Shown one piece after another: positions 36,394 through 45,263 of a stretch of DNA of 64,000 nucleotides. Each line of letters begins with the position of its first letter. Within the stretch, counting starts at the first letter, position 1. Where the stretch lies: positions 62,001-126,000 of the forward strand of contig NZ_JABXOF010000005.1 in assembly GCF_013375155.1 (NCBI RefSeq). The letters run 5' to 3'. This DNA comes from Serratia ureilytica (GTDB taxonomy: Bacteria; Pseudomonadota; Gammaproteobacteria; Enterobacterales; Enterobacteriaceae). Under the pieces are notes generated by a model, which was given only the letters and a program-made list of their open reading frames with translations, was not told where the DNA came from and did no database searches. Position numbers and translations under genes: made by a program.

Positions 36394-37095
36394 TTACAGC
36401 CCCAGGATCTCTTTAACGAACGGGATGGTGAGCTTGCGTTGGGCGGTGATCGAGGCGCGATCGAGTTGATCGAGGGTCATAAACAGCGTGCGCATCTCGC
36501 GATCCAGTCGTTTCAGCAGAAAGCGGCCCACATCTTCCGGCAGCTCGAAGCCGCGCAGTTTGCCGCGCAGCTGCAGCGCCAGCAGTTTCTCTTCGTCCGA
36601 CAGCGGCTGCAACTTGTAGATCTGCCCCCAGTCCAGGCGTGAAGCCAGATCCGGTAAACGCAGGTTCAGCTGACGCGGCGGACGATCCCCGGTGATGAAC
36701 AAACGGGTGCGGCCGGTTTCCAGGATGCGGTTGTAGAGGTTGAAGATCGCCATTTCCCACTCTTCGTCGCCGGCGATGCATTCGATATTGTCGATGCAGA
36801 CCAGCGCCAACTGCTCCATGCCGTCCAACACTTCAGGCACGAAGTAGGCGCGCTTGTCGAGCGGCACATAGCCCACCGCTTCGCCTTTCTGCGAAAGCTC
36901 GGCGCAGGCCGCATGCAGCAGATGGCTGCGCCCGCCGCCTTCACGCGACCAGAAATAGATATAGCTGCCATGTTCCTGACGGACGGCGGATTGGATCGCG
37001 GCTAATAGGGATGGGTTCTCGCCCGGATAAAAACTGGCGAAAGTTTCATCATCGGGAAGATAAAGTGGCAGTGAAAGCTGTGCCGGCGTATTCAG
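36394..37095 (-). CDS. hda: DnaA inactivator Hda (CTG start)
   Basis: AAA+ protein (233 aa) that, with the DNA-loaded beta clamp, stimulates ATP hydrolysis by DnaA to prevent re-initiation. The N-terminal clamp-binding motif QLSLPL is present, then the AAA+ core ([55 protein letters not shown]). No ATG/GTG/TTG lies at the conserved beginning: the N terminus [19 protein letters not shown] starts at a CTG (37093-37095), 7 bases after GAGG. E. coli hda is reported to use CTG too. It follows uraA-upp in E. coli order, separated here by an insertion. Confidence 0.92.
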   Translation of the reverse strand: MNTPAQLSLPLYLPDDETFASFYPGENPSLLAAIQSAVRQEHGSYIYFWSREGGGRSHLLHAACAELSQKGEAVGYVPLDKRAYFVPEVLDGMEQLALVCIDNIECIAGDEEWEMAIFNLYNRILETGRTRLFITGDRPPRQLNLRLPDLASRLDWGQIYKLQPLSDEEKLLALQLRGKLRGFELPEDVGRFLLKRLDREMRTLFMTLDQLDRASITAQRKLTIPFVKEILGL

Positions 37096-37367
37096 AGAAG
37101 CACCTCAACCAAAACTGGCAGAAAAACGTGGGCAGTTTAACACAGAAAACGGGCGCTGTTGAACCGGCAGGATCTTATGCCGCAATAGTGAACAATGCCT
37201 AAGCGCCGCTTGATCGGCGGCGGCGCCCGCCGAGGCAAGAATTATCCGATATCATTCCCTAACTCCATGCCTGCGCAGGTTAAATTTGTAATTTAAGTAA
37301 AATCTGACCTAGTATAGGTAGGCTAAATGCAATCACCATCAACAAGGTTTCTGCAAGGATATAGACG

Positions 37368-37883
37368 ATGAAAGTATGGAATAAAGTGCTGTTGGCCTCC
37401 TTTATCGGGTTGTTGGTTGCCGGCTGTGATGACTCCTCCAAGGTTGACGCCAACCTGGATAAAGCCAAAGACAGCGCCGAGCAGATGAAAGACGCCGCCC
37501 AGAAAAAAGCGGACGATCTGACGGACAAAGCGAAAGCGACGGCGGATGAAATCAAAAAAGAGGCCGCCACTCAGGCGGATCAGCTGAAAGACAAAGCTTC
37601 GGCGATTAAAGAAGACGCCGCCAAGCAGGCGGACGCCATCACCAACGACGCCAAGGCCAAAGCCGCCGCGATCAAAGACGACGCAGGCAAACAGAGCCAG
37701 CAGTTGGTGGATCAGGCCAAGGCCATCAAAAACGACGCCATCAACGGCGCCAACGATCTGACCGAGCAGGCCAAGGCGAAGACCGAAGCCATCAAGAACA
37801 GCGCCGAAAACAAAGCGCAAGAGTTGAAACAAGAGACCGATGCGGCGGTGAACGGCAATACTCAGCCGGCCACCCAGCAGTAA
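37368..37883 (+). CDS. Coiled-coil lipoprotein with LEA-like repeats
   Basis: 171 residues. The signal peptide ends in the lipobox LLVAGC; Asp at +2 (CDD) suggests inner-membrane retention. The rest is almost pure amphipathic helix of Ala/Lys/Asp/Gln in 11-residue-like repeats (KAKDSAEQMKDAAQKKADDL, DAAKQADAITNDAKAKAAAI), like LEA-group-3 or apolipoprotein-type proteins, ending in a free tail TQPATQQ. A periplasmic desiccation/osmotic-stress protein is plausible. A GlsB-family gene follows at 33 bp, supporting a stress role. Confidence 0.8.
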   Translation: MKVWNKVLLASFIGLLVAGCDDSSKVDANLDKAKDSAEQMKDAAQKKADDLTDKAKATADEIKKEAATQADQLKDKASAIKEDAAKQADAITNDAKAKAAAIKDDAGKQSQQLVDQAKAIKNDAINGANDLTEQAKAKTEAIKNSAENKAQELKQETDAAVNGNTQPATQQ

Positions 37884-37916
37884 GCTATTCTCAGCCACCA
37901 AAGAAAGGAGCAGTAA

Positions 37917-38165
37917 ATGGGGATTATTTCCTGGATTATCTTCGGCCTGATCGCCGGTATTTTGGCTAAGTGGATCATGCCCGGCAAAGACGGCGGCGGC
38001 TTTATTCTGACCGTCGTGCTGGGGATCATCGGCGCCGTGGTCGGCGGCTATATCAGCACCTTCTTCGGCTACGGCAAGGTTGACGGCTTCAACTTCGGCA
38101 GCTTCGTGGTGGCGGTTATCGGCGCCATCGTGGTGCTGTTCGTGTACCGCAAAATTCGCAGCTAA
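37917..38165 (+). CDS. GlsB/YeaQ/YmgE-family membrane protein
   Basis: 82 residues with three TM helices: IISWIIFGLIAGILAKWIMPGKDGGG and GGFILTVVLGIIGAVVGGYI (partly overlapping as written), then VVAVIGAIVVLFVYRKIR. It is the small stress-induced GlsB/transglycosylase-associated family of the inner membrane. AAAGGAG precedes the ATG. Closed by a strong terminator. Confidence 0.92.
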   Translation: MGIISWIIFGLIAGILAKWIMPGKDGGGFILTVVLGIIGAVVGGYISTFFGYGKVDGFNFGSFVVAVIGAIVVLFVYRKIRS

Positions 38166-38182
38166 GGCGAATGCCATAAGTC

Positions 38183-38210
38183 AAAAGGGCAGCCCCTGGG
38201 CTGCCCTTTT
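38183..38210. terminator. Bidirectional terminator between glsB-like gene and uraA
   Basis: 13-bp stem AAAAGGGCAGCCC / GGGCTGCCCTTTT with a 2-base loop: T tract on plus and A tract on minus make it bidirectional. Confidence 0.92.
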
Positions 38211-38212
38211 CG

Positions 38213-39502
38213 TTACTTCTGCTCCGCCGGTTCGTCCGGCGCGTCAAGCACTTCTTCTTCCTTGCGGAACAGGCTGATGACCTTGAACAGCAGGCTCAAG
38301 CCAATGCCGACGATGGTCGCCAGCGCCATGCCTTTCAGCTCCGCCGCGCCGATGTGCACCTTGGCGCCGCTCACGCCGATGATCAGGATCACCGAGGTCA
38401 AAATCAGGTTCTGCGCTTTGTTGTAATCCACTTTGGATTCGATCAGCACGCGAATGCCCGAAGCGCCGATCACACCGTACAGCAGCAGCGAAACGCCGCC
38501 CATCACCGGCACCGGCACCGCCTGGATCGCCGCCGCCAGCTTACCGATGCAGGACAACAGGATCGCCAGCACCGCCGCGCCGCCGATCACCCAGGTGCTG
38601 TAGACCTTGGTGATGGCCATCACGCCAATGTTCTCGCCGTAGGTGGTGTTCGGCGTGGAGCCGAAGAAGCCGGAGAATACCGTCGAGATGCCGTTGGCGA
38701 ACATCGAGCGGTGCAGGCCCGGATCGCGGATCAGGTCTTTTTTCACGATGTTGGCGGTCACCACCAGGTGGCCGACGTGCTCGGCGATCACCACCAGCGC
38801 CGCCGGCAGAATGGTGAAGATGGCGAACCACTCAAAGCGCGGGGTGTAGAAGGTCGGCAGCGCGAACCAGTGCGCCTCGCGGATCGGGGTCAAATCCACC
38901 ACGCCCATGAAGAACGACAGTGCATAGCCCACCAGTACGCCGATCAGGATCGGGATAATCGCCAGGAAGCCGCGGAACAGTACTGAACCGAGCACCGTGA
39001 CCGCCAGCGTCACCAGCGAAATGGTGATGGTGGTCGAGTCGGCGCTGGCGCCTTCCGCCGGCAGCAGCCCCGCCATATTGGCCGCCACGCCCGCCAACTC
39101 CAGGCCGATGACGGCGACGATCGCCCCCATCGCCGCCGGCGGGAACATCACGTCCAGCCAGCCGGTGCCGGCCTTTTTCACGATCAGCGCCACCAGGCAG
39201 AACAGCACGCCGCACATGATGAAACCGCCCAACGCCACTTCGTAACCGAGCGGCAACAGCAGCAGCACCGGCGAGATAAACGCGAAGCTGGAACCGAGGT
39301 AGGCCGGGATCTTGCCTTTACAGATGAACAGATACAGCAGCGTGCCGATGCCGTTGAACAACAGCACGGTCGCCGGGTTGATCTTGAACAGGATAGGCAC
39401 CAGCACGGTGGCGCCAAACATGGCGAACAGGTGCTGGAAGCTGAGCGGAATGGTCTGGAGCAGCGGCGGGCGCTCGCTGACGCCGATGGCGCGACGGGTC
39501 AT
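38213..39502 (-). CDS. uraA: Uracil permease UraA
   Basis: 429-residue NCS2 uracil:proton symporter with 14 TM helices. Seen: PLLQTIPLSFQHLFAMFGAT, GLELAGVAANMAGLLP, AEHVGHLVVTANIV (substrate Glu and His), GSTPNTTYGENIGVMAITKV. Part of upp-uraA with a terminator/attenuator between them. Confidence 0.96.
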   Translation of the reverse strand: MTRRAIGVSERPPLLQTIPLSFQHLFAMFGATVLVPILFKINPATVLLFNGIGTLLYLFICKGKIPAYLGSSFAFISPVLLLLPLGYEVALGGFIMCGVLFCLVALIVKKAGTGWLDVMFPPAAMGAIVAVIGLELAGVAANMAGLLPAEGASADSTTITISLVTLAVTVLGSVLFRGFLAIIPILIGVLVGYALSFFMGVVDLTPIREAHWFALPTFYTPRFEWFAIFTILPAALVVIAEHVGHLVVTANIVKKDLIRDPGLHRSMFANGISTVFSGFFGSTPNTTYGENIGVMAITKVYSTWVIGGAAVLAILLSCIGKLAAAIQAVPVPVMGGVSLLLYGVIGASGIRVLIESKVDYNKAQNLILTSVILIIGVSGAKVHIGAAELKGMALATIVGIGLSLLFKVISLFRKEEEVLDAPDEPAEQK

Positions 39503-39544
39503 GTGTGCTTTTCCTCGGTTTATTGGTTTTATAGGTTTTAGTCA

Positions 39545-39571
39545 AAAAAAAGCCGACTCGTTAAGTCGGCT
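39545..39571 (-). terminator. Terminator/attenuator between upp and uraA
   Basis: On the minus strand AGCCGACT-TAACG-AGTCGGCT is followed by T7. It lies in the 76-bp gap downstream of upp and upstream of uraA, so it should limit read-through and lower uraA relative to upp. Confidence 0.85.
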
Positions 39572-39578
39572 CAAATGT

Positions 39579-40205
39579 TTACTTAGTACCAAATATCTTG
39601 TCGCCCGCATCGCCCAGGCCAGGCACGATGTAGCCCTTGTCGTTCAGACACTGATCGATGGAGGCGGTGTACAGCTCAACGTCCGGATGCGCTTTCTCCA
39701 GCGCGGCGATGCCTTCCGGCGCCGCGACCAGAACCAGCACCTTGATGCTGTGGCAGCCGGCTTTCTTCAGCAGATCGATAGTGGCGATCATCGAACCGCC
39801 GGTGGCCAGCATCGGGTCGACGACCAGCGCCATGCGCTCTTCGATGTTGGAAACCAGCTTCTGGAAGTACGGCACCGGCTCCAGGGTTTCTTCGTCGCGG
39901 TATACGCCCACTACACTGATGCGCGCGCTCGGCACGTGCTCCAGCACCCCTTCCATCATGCCCAGGCCTGCGCGCAGGATTGGCACTACGGTAATCTTTT
40001 TCCCTTTGATCTGATCCACTTCAACTGGCCCGCACCAGCCTTCGATGGTGACTTTTTCCGTCTCCAGATCGGCGGTCGCTTCATAGGTCAGTAAACTACC
40101 CACTTCTGAGGCCAGCTCACGGAAGCGTTTGGTGCTGATGTCATTTTCGCGCATCAGGCCAAGCTTGTGTTTTACCAGCGGGTGTTTCACCTCAACGATC
40201 TTCAT
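39579..40205 (-). CDS. upp: Uracil phosphoribosyltransferase
   Basis: 208-residue type I phosphoribosyltransferase converting uracil and PRPP to UMP. The PRPP loop is in [11 protein letters not shown] form ([20 protein letters not shown]), and [14 protein letters not shown] and the C-terminal [17 protein letters not shown] bind uracil. Of two adjacent ATGs I take the second (40203-40205), spaced correctly from AGGAG. Divergent from purM. Confidence 0.96.
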   Translation of the reverse strand: MKIVEVKHPLVKHKLGLMRENDISTKRFRELASEVGSLLTYEATADLETEKVTIEGWCGPVEVDQIKGKKITVVPILRAGLGMMEGVLEHVPSARISVVGVYRDEETLEPVPYFQKLVSNIEERMALVVDPMLATGGSMIATIDLLKKAGCHSIKVLVLVAAPEGIAALEKAHPDVELYTASIDQCLNDKGYIVPGLGDAGDKIFGTK

Positions 40206-40358
40206 CATTTTTCTCCTATTAAGGTGGTTGCGGCCAAAAAAATCGCGGGATTATACCTCCTTTTTTTCGCCGCGCCACCCACAATAGCCCGATCGGGATC
40301 AACAAAAGTTTGAATATCAGTATAGATGACGAAAAAGCGGAGCCGGTTCACAAGCCGC

Positions 40359-40374
40359 TCGCAAACGTTTGCCT
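40359..40374. promoter_or_regulatory. PurR operator of purMN
   Basis: TCGCAAACGTTTGCCT is a near-perfect PurR box (core GCAAACGTTTGC fully palindromic), about 90 bp before purM. Purine repression of purMN is expected. Confidence 0.88.
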
Positions 40375-40460
40375 GCGCTGTTAGAATTGCCGCGCCTTAT
40401 TCCGGAATCAACATCGGAAGCACAGTTTTCAAACCGCAAATCGTCGTGGGGAATCGCGCA

Positions 40461-41498
40461 GTGACCGACAAAACCTCTCTCAGCTATAAAGACGCAGGTG
40501 TCGATATCGATGCAGGCAACGCATTGGTAGATCGCATCAAAGGTGTAGTTAAACAGACCCGTCGCCCGGAAGTGATGGGCGGTCTGGGCGGGTTTGGCGC
40601 CCTGTGTGCGTTGCCGCAGAAATACCGCGAGCCGGTGCTGGTTTCCGGTACCGACGGCGTGGGCACCAAGCTGCGTCTGGCGATGGATCTGAAACGCCAC
40701 GACACCATCGGCATCGATCTGGTGGCGATGTGCGTCAACGATCTGGTGGTTCAGGGCGCCGAGCCGCTGTTCTTCCTCGACTACTACGCGACCGGCAAGC
40801 TGGATGTGGACACCGCGGCCAGCGTGATCACCGGCATCGCCGAGGGCTGCAAACAGTCCGGCTGTGCGCTGGTGGGCGGCGAAACCGCTGAAATGCCGGG
40901 CATGTACCACGGCGAAGACTACGACGTGGCCGGTTTCTGCGTCGGCGTGGTCGAAAAATCCGAGATCATCGACGGCAGCAAAGTGCAGTCCGGCGATGCG
41001 CTGATCGCCCTGGGCGCTTCCGGCCCGCACTCCAACGGCTACTCGCTGGTGCGCAAAATCCTGGAAGTGAGCAACACCGATCCGACCGCCACTCAGTTGG
41101 AAGGTAAACCGCTGGCCGACCACCTGCTGGCGCCGACCAAGATTTACGTGAAGTCCGTGCTGGAGCTGATCGAGAAGGCTGACGTACACGCCATCGCTCA
41201 CCTCACCGGCGGCGGCTTCTGGGAAAATATTCCACGCGTGCTGCCGGAAGGCATGCAGGCGGTGATCGACGAAGCCAGCTGGCAGTGGCCGGCGGTGTTC
41301 ACCTGGCTGCAGCAGGCCGGTAACGTCAGCCGTCATGAAATGTATCGCACCTTCAACTGCGGCGTAGGCATGGTCATCGCCCTGCCGGAAGCCGAAGTGG
41401 AAGCGGCCATCGCGCTGCTGACCGCGGCAGGTGAAAAAGCGTGGAAAATCGGTAAACTGACCGCCTCTTCCGACGAACAACAAGTGGTCATCAACTGA
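40461..41498 (+). CDS. purM: AIR synthetase (PurM), GTG start
   Basis: Phosphoribosylformylglycinamidine cyclo-ligase, 345 aa. The start is GTG 40461 (behind GTGGGGA), which gives [15 protein letters not shown] as in E. coli; longer frames upstream cross the PurR box and are rejected. Seen: [65 protein letters not shown]. Its stop overlaps the purN start (ATGA). Confidence 0.96.
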   Translation: MTDKTSLSYKDAGVDIDAGNALVDRIKGVVKQTRRPEVMGGLGGFGALCALPQKYREPVLVSGTDGVGTKLRLAMDLKRHDTIGIDLVAMCVNDLVVQGAEPLFFLDYYATGKLDVDTAASVITGIAEGCKQSGCALVGGETAEMPGMYHGEDYDVAGFCVGVVEKSEIIDGSKVQSGDALIALGASGPHSNGYSLVRKILEVSNTDPTATQLEGKPLADHLLAPTKIYVKSVLELIEKADVHAIAHLTGGGFWENIPRVLPEGMQAVIDEASWQWPAVFTWLQQAGNVSRHEMYRTFNCGVGMVIALPEAEVEAAIALLTAAGEKAWKIGKLTASSDEQQVVIN

Positions 41499-42136
41499 TG
41501 AAAAAGATCGTGGTGTTGGTCTCCGGCCAGGGGAGCAATCTCCAGGCGCTGATTGACGCCTGCCAGCAGGGCCGCATCGCCGCCGAAATCGTGGCGGTGT
41601 TCAGCAACAAGGCGCAGGCATATGGCCTGCAACGCGCCGAAGCGGCGGGCATCGCCGCCCAGGCGCTGGATGCCAAGGCCTACGCCGATCGCACGGCGTT
41701 CGACGCCGCATTGGCGGACGCCATCGACCAGTACCAGCCCGATCTGGTGGTGCTGGCCGGCTACATGCGCATCCTCAGCCCGCAGTTCGTGCAGCGCTAT
41801 GCCGGCCGCATGCTGAACATTCACCCTTCCCTGCTGCCGAAATACCCGGGGCTGCATACTCACCGTCAGGCCATCGACAACGGCGACAGCGAACACGGCA
41901 CCTCGGTGCACTTCGTGACCGAACAGCTCGACGGCGGCCCGGTGATTTTACAAGCCAAGGTGCCGATTTTCGCTGACGACGAGGAGGATGACGTGGTTGA
42001 ACGGGTGCAAACCCAGGAACACACGATCTATCCACTGGTGGTGAGCTGGTTCGTCGACGGCCGCCTGGCGATGCGCGACGGCGCCGCCTGGCTGGACGGT
42101 GAACGCCTGCCGGCGCAGGGCCACGCCGCCGACTGA
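41498..42136 (+). CDS. purN: GAR transformylase 1 (PurN)
   Basis: Formyl-THF-dependent phosphoribosylglycinamide formyltransferase, 212 aa. Catalytic Asn, His and Asp are in MLNIHPSLLPKYPGLHTHRQ, with GTSVHFVTEQLDGGPVI downstream, and the N-terminal VLVSGQGSNLQALIDA. Translationally coupled to purM. This is the last gene of the conserved backbone before the biosynthetic island; E. coli has ppk next. Confidence 0.96.
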   Translation: MKKIVVLVSGQGSNLQALIDACQQGRIAAEIVAVFSNKAQAYGLQRAEAAGIAAQALDAKAYADRTAFDAALADAIDQYQPDLVVLAGYMRILSPQFVQRYAGRMLNIHPSLLPKYPGLHTHRQAIDNGDSEHGTSVHFVTEQLDGGPVILQAKVPIFADDEEDDVVERVQTQEHTIYPLVVSWFVDGRLAMRDGAAWLDGERLPAQGHAAD

Positions 42137-42160
42137 TGCGCGCAGCCTGAACCTTGCCTA

Positions 42161-42189
42161 AACGGCGCCCACGCGGCGCCGTTTTTTTT
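42161..42189 (+). terminator. purMN terminator
   Basis: 9-bp stem AACGGCGCC / GGCGCCGTT with a 5-base loop and eight T. Confidence 0.92.
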
Positions 42190-42861
42190 CGCTGCCCGCC
42201 GCGATGGTTCCAAAAGGCTCGCTGCGCCGTGGCCAAACTGCCCGCTTTAGGGCCAACCCCGTCGTGAGCGCGTCCCAGTATGTCGCATCAATGCCCCGCC
42301 CGGAACGGAACGCATCACGGACGCCAAGCCAACTGTGGTTCCGCGCGCAATAATCCTTGTCAAAAAATAAAACCATTATAATACTTTCTACCCTAAACAA
42401 TATTGGGTGAAATTTTTCAAAAAAGAATATATTTATCCCTTATACATAGTTTTAAATTAAATAAATTAACGTCAACCCCATGATTATTGTGAGCTTCGTT
42501 GCAATAACAGAAAACACCCCTGTCAATTGTAATGATGTGTTGCCGTTCTATTACAAGTATGTAAGAGTGTGTCTAACACGATAACTTAACATTACGTACA
42601 TAGGATTCCTTTCATATTCGCAAGCGCCAGTCATATATGACGCCTTCAAATGCAAATAATTCAATATGAAAGAATTCAGTATCGCCGCTGCTTATTTTTA
42701 TATAATTAGCGCGATATTAAAATTGATTTTTATTTTTCAGATAAATATTTAATGGGGAATATCCCATTGAGATGAATTCGTTTGAATATATTTCAACGAT
42801 ATGCAGCAGCTCGAATCATGTTATAGCTAACTCATCAACAAACTGATTAATAAGGATATTT
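42190..42861. other. AT-rich island border and precursor leader region
   Basis: About 670 bp between purN and the RiPP precursor. From 42400 the composition changes abruptly to very AT-rich DNA. A leftward frame (42158-42400) and a 34-codon frame (42480-42584) lack ribosome sites and homology and are not called. The region should contain the precursor promoter and a long 5' leader. No attachment site, tRNA or clear Fur box was seen. Confidence 0.55.
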
Positions 42862-43104
42862 ATGCTTAATCATACCTCTCTGACTCGTCAATCCCACCGT
42901 TTCGATATTGTTCTCGACTCGCCTTCCATGCCCTCTGACGGCATTGATTTATTAGTCGAAGAACTGCCTGAAACGCTGCACTTTGCCAGCGATTGCGCCT
43001 CAACCGGCAGCAGCGTCAGCACCGCCTCTACAGCGGGCTGCGGCTGCATTGCAACGGCGAGCTGCATCGGCACAATGGGCAGCGTTACCAGTAGCGGCAG
43101 CTAA
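42862..43104 (+). CDS. RiPP precursor peptide (azole/dehydroamino-acid type)
   Basis: 80 residues, preceded by AATAAGGATA. A 44-residue acidic leader (with FDIVLDSPSMPSDGIDLLVE and the helix-like EELPETLHFASD) is followed by a 36-residue core from Cys45. The core holds 4 Cys, 10 Ser and 6 Thr (20 of 36), including CASTGSSVSTASTAG, CGCIATASCIG and a terminal SVTSSGS. This is typical of thiopeptide or linear azole peptides, and all modifying enzymes follow. The leader/core cut is inferred; no GG motif is seen. The Ser/Gly-rich end recalls class IIb microcins. A weak hairpin GGTACA/TGTGCC (43121-43138) in the next gap may lower downstream expression. Confidence 0.9.
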   Translation: MLNHTSLTRQSHRFDIVLDSPSMPSDGIDLLVEELPETLHFASDCASTGSSVSTASTAGCGCIATASCIGTMGSVTSSGS

Positions 43105-43176
43105 ATCATTACCCACAACCGGTACAAGATACTGTGCCAGTTAGTTATCTGAAACTCTACTCACTGGCTTTAAACA

Positions 43177-44187
43177 ATGAGCACGTACACTGACGCCACT
43201 TTAGATTTCGACAGCAGTCATAAGCCAACCCTGGATATATCCTGGGATCGCAAACGGCCGCTATTAGAGGTCGAGTCACTGAATAAGTTTTATGGTGACA
43301 CGCAAGTTCTTCATGACATCTCGCTGCAAATCAAGCCGGGAGAAATCATTGGATTGGTCGGACCTAACGGTGCCGGCAAAACGACGCTCATGGAAACCTT
43401 GTACGGAGGACAGCCCTTTGAAGCCGGCTTGGTGCGTTTATTTGGCGAAGACGTTCGACAAGGGCTTAATCACGTCATCAAGCAACAGTTAGGCGTCGTT
43501 CCGCAATCCTTTAGTTTGCCTTCGCTGCTGCGCGTTGAAGAGATCATTTCGCTCTATCAGGTACTTTATACGGATGCGTTGTCGGTTAAGCAGTTATTGG
43601 ACATTGTGGCGCTAAAAGCGCAGCGTAAAATGCGTTTCTCGCGGCTTTCAGGGGGGCAAAAAAGACGTTTGGTGTTGGCGCTGGCATTGGCCGGCAAACC
43701 CAAGCTTCTTTTGCTGGATGAACCCACCAGCGATCTTGACCCGCAAAGCCGACGCTATATTTGGCGGCACATTATTGCGAATTCTCGTCAATCTGGCACG
43801 GGCGTATTGATCGCCACTCACCAAATGGATGAGGCGGAGAATTTATGCGACCGGGTGATGATCATCAACCACGGCCGGTTGCTGGAGAATGCCAGCCCAC
43901 AACAGCTTATTGAGCGTTATTGTCCTGGGCATCATATCCGATTCTCAGTGCCGTTGACGTCGGTTGACGAGTTCCTCGCGCTCTTCCCTGAGGCGACGCA
44001 GGAAAGCGATGAACATGATCAAACCTTCCGCCGCCTACATATTCCCACCCAAGAATTGGCACAGGTGTTACCGCAAGTGATTGCGTTATCACAACGATTG
44101 GGTTGTGAACCCGAACAAATGCAGGTAAGCAAAAACACCCTCGAGGATGTGTTCATTCATCTGACAGGCGAAGCATTAAGGGATTAA
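43177..44187 (+). CDS. ABC transporter ATP-binding protein (ABC-2 type, export or immunity)
   Basis: 336 residues. A 30-residue N-terminal extension precedes a complete ATPase: Walker A GPNGAGKT (62-69), a Q-loop (VVPQSF), signature LSGGQKRR, Walker B LLLLDEPTSDLD and the H-loop ATHQMDEAE. A C-terminal domain of about 90 residues resembles DrrA-type drug exporters. A permease follows by 1 base; both are more AT-rich than the enzymes. Likely exports, or confers immunity to, the RiPP. Confidence 0.92.
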   Translation: MSTYTDATLDFDSSHKPTLDISWDRKRPLLEVESLNKFYGDTQVLHDISLQIKPGEIIGLVGPNGAGKTTLMETLYGGQPFEAGLVRLFGEDVRQGLNHVIKQQLGVVPQSFSLPSLLRVEEIISLYQVLYTDALSVKQLLDIVALKAQRKMRFSRLSGGQKRRLVLALALAGKPKLLLLDEPTSDLDPQSRRYIWRHIIANSRQSGTGVLIATHQMDEAENLCDRVMIINHGRLLENASPQQLIERYCPGHHIRFSVPLTSVDEFLALFPEATQESDEHDQTFRRLHIPTQELAQVLPQVIALSQRLGCEPEQMQVSKNTLEDVFIHLTGEALRD

Positions 44188-44188
44188 C

Positions 44189-45244
44189 ATGAGCCATAGC
44201 TGGCAGATTTATCGGCGCTTCTTCGGCGCCAACACCAAAGAATATTTACGCGATCCGCTATCAACCTTATTTTCTCTTGTATTGCCGTTATTTTTCATCT
44301 TTACCTTTGGCATAACGGCAAAAATTATTAATGGCAATCATCAACCGTTCTCCATGCAGGTGAGCGTTGTCGGAGACACGCCGGAAACAGAGGCTCTCTG
44401 GCTTAAATTGAACAATTATCCTGGCCTGGCCGTCCAGCGCCAGCTTCGAAGCGATCCGGAAGCGCTGGTGCGCGCGAATGAAGTGAACGCGGCGGTGAGT
44501 TGGGATGCAGTACAACAACGCCCTGCGATCACCACGACGGAATCCATGAGCTCCGTCGCTCAACTGGTTTCCGCCGCACTCAATCAGCAACCGGCCGACG
44601 CCCAGCAGCCGATACGCTTCATTACGCTGAAAACTGAGCGTTTCAACTATTTTAGTTTTATCTTCCCGTCCTTGCTGACGCTGGCCCTGTTGCAAGTCGC
44701 CTTATTTGGCACGGCGACGCCGCTGATCGCCGCGCGAGAAAAAGGCACTTACCGCTATTACGGCGTCATTCCGTTGCCGCGCTGGATTCTGCTCGCATCA
44801 CAGGTCAGCGTCCGCCTGGCGATATCACTGGTTCAGATCGCCCTGTTAATGCTCATTAGCAGTCTGGTCTTTGGCTTTACCCTTGAGCATCCCCTGCTGT
44901 TTATCGTGCTGCTCGTCGCCAGCGCACTGTTGCTGGTGAGCTTTGGGTATGCGCTGGCCGGCTTATTCCGCACGAATACCGTCGCGACAATCGCCCTGAC
45001 CTTACTCAACTTTTGGTGCATGTGTTTCGGGCAATTGTTCCTCGATCTGAGCGCATTCCCGCCCCTCAAATGGTTAATTTTGACGACGCCGGTCGGTTTT
45101 GTCGCCGATGCACTGCGATACGCCATGAATGGCAGCGAAGGCGTATTCCCCTTCTTCATTAACTGTATCGGCATGGCGATATGGGGTGTGATCACGCTGT
45201 TTGTCGGCGTTAAGTGGTTCCTTTTCCAGCCAAAACAATCTTAA
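44189..45244 (+). CDS. ABC-2 type permease
   Basis: 351 residues. One N-terminal TM helix (about 25-45), an extracytoplasmic domain (about 50-150), then about five C-terminal TM helices (FIFPSLLTLALLQVALFG to WGVITLFVGVKWFLF) in the ABC2_membrane_3 arrangement. It pairs with the preceding ATPase to form an inner-membrane exporter. Confidence 0.9.
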   Translation: MSHSWQIYRRFFGANTKEYLRDPLSTLFSLVLPLFFIFTFGITAKIINGNHQPFSMQVSVVGDTPETEALWLKLNNYPGLAVQRQLRSDPEALVRANEVNAAVSWDAVQQRPAITTTESMSSVAQLVSAALNQQPADAQQPIRFITLKTERFNYFSFIFPSLLTLALLQVALFGTATPLIAAREKGTYRYYGVIPLPRWILLASQVSVRLAISLVQIALLMLISSLVFGFTLEHPLLFIVLLVASALLLVSFGYALAGLFRTNTVATIALTLLNFWCMCFGQLFLDLSAFPPLKWLILTTPVGFVADALRYAMNGSEGVFPFFINCIGMAIWGVITLFVGVKWFLFQPKQS

Positions 45245-45263
45245 AAAAAACAGGTACGCAAAG

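Noticed and set aside
40317..41483. A 388-codon frame antisense to purM
   Set aside because: Shadow frame; covers the PurR operator and lacks any family features.
42158..42400. An 80-codon leftward frame after purN
   Set aside because: It overlaps the purMN terminator, has no ribosome site and no family; possibly a remnant, but not supportable.
42480..42584. A 34-codon frame (MIIVSFVAITENTP...) upstream of the precursor
   Set aside because: No ribosome site; expected by chance in AT-rich DNA. It might be a leader peptide but nothing supports that.
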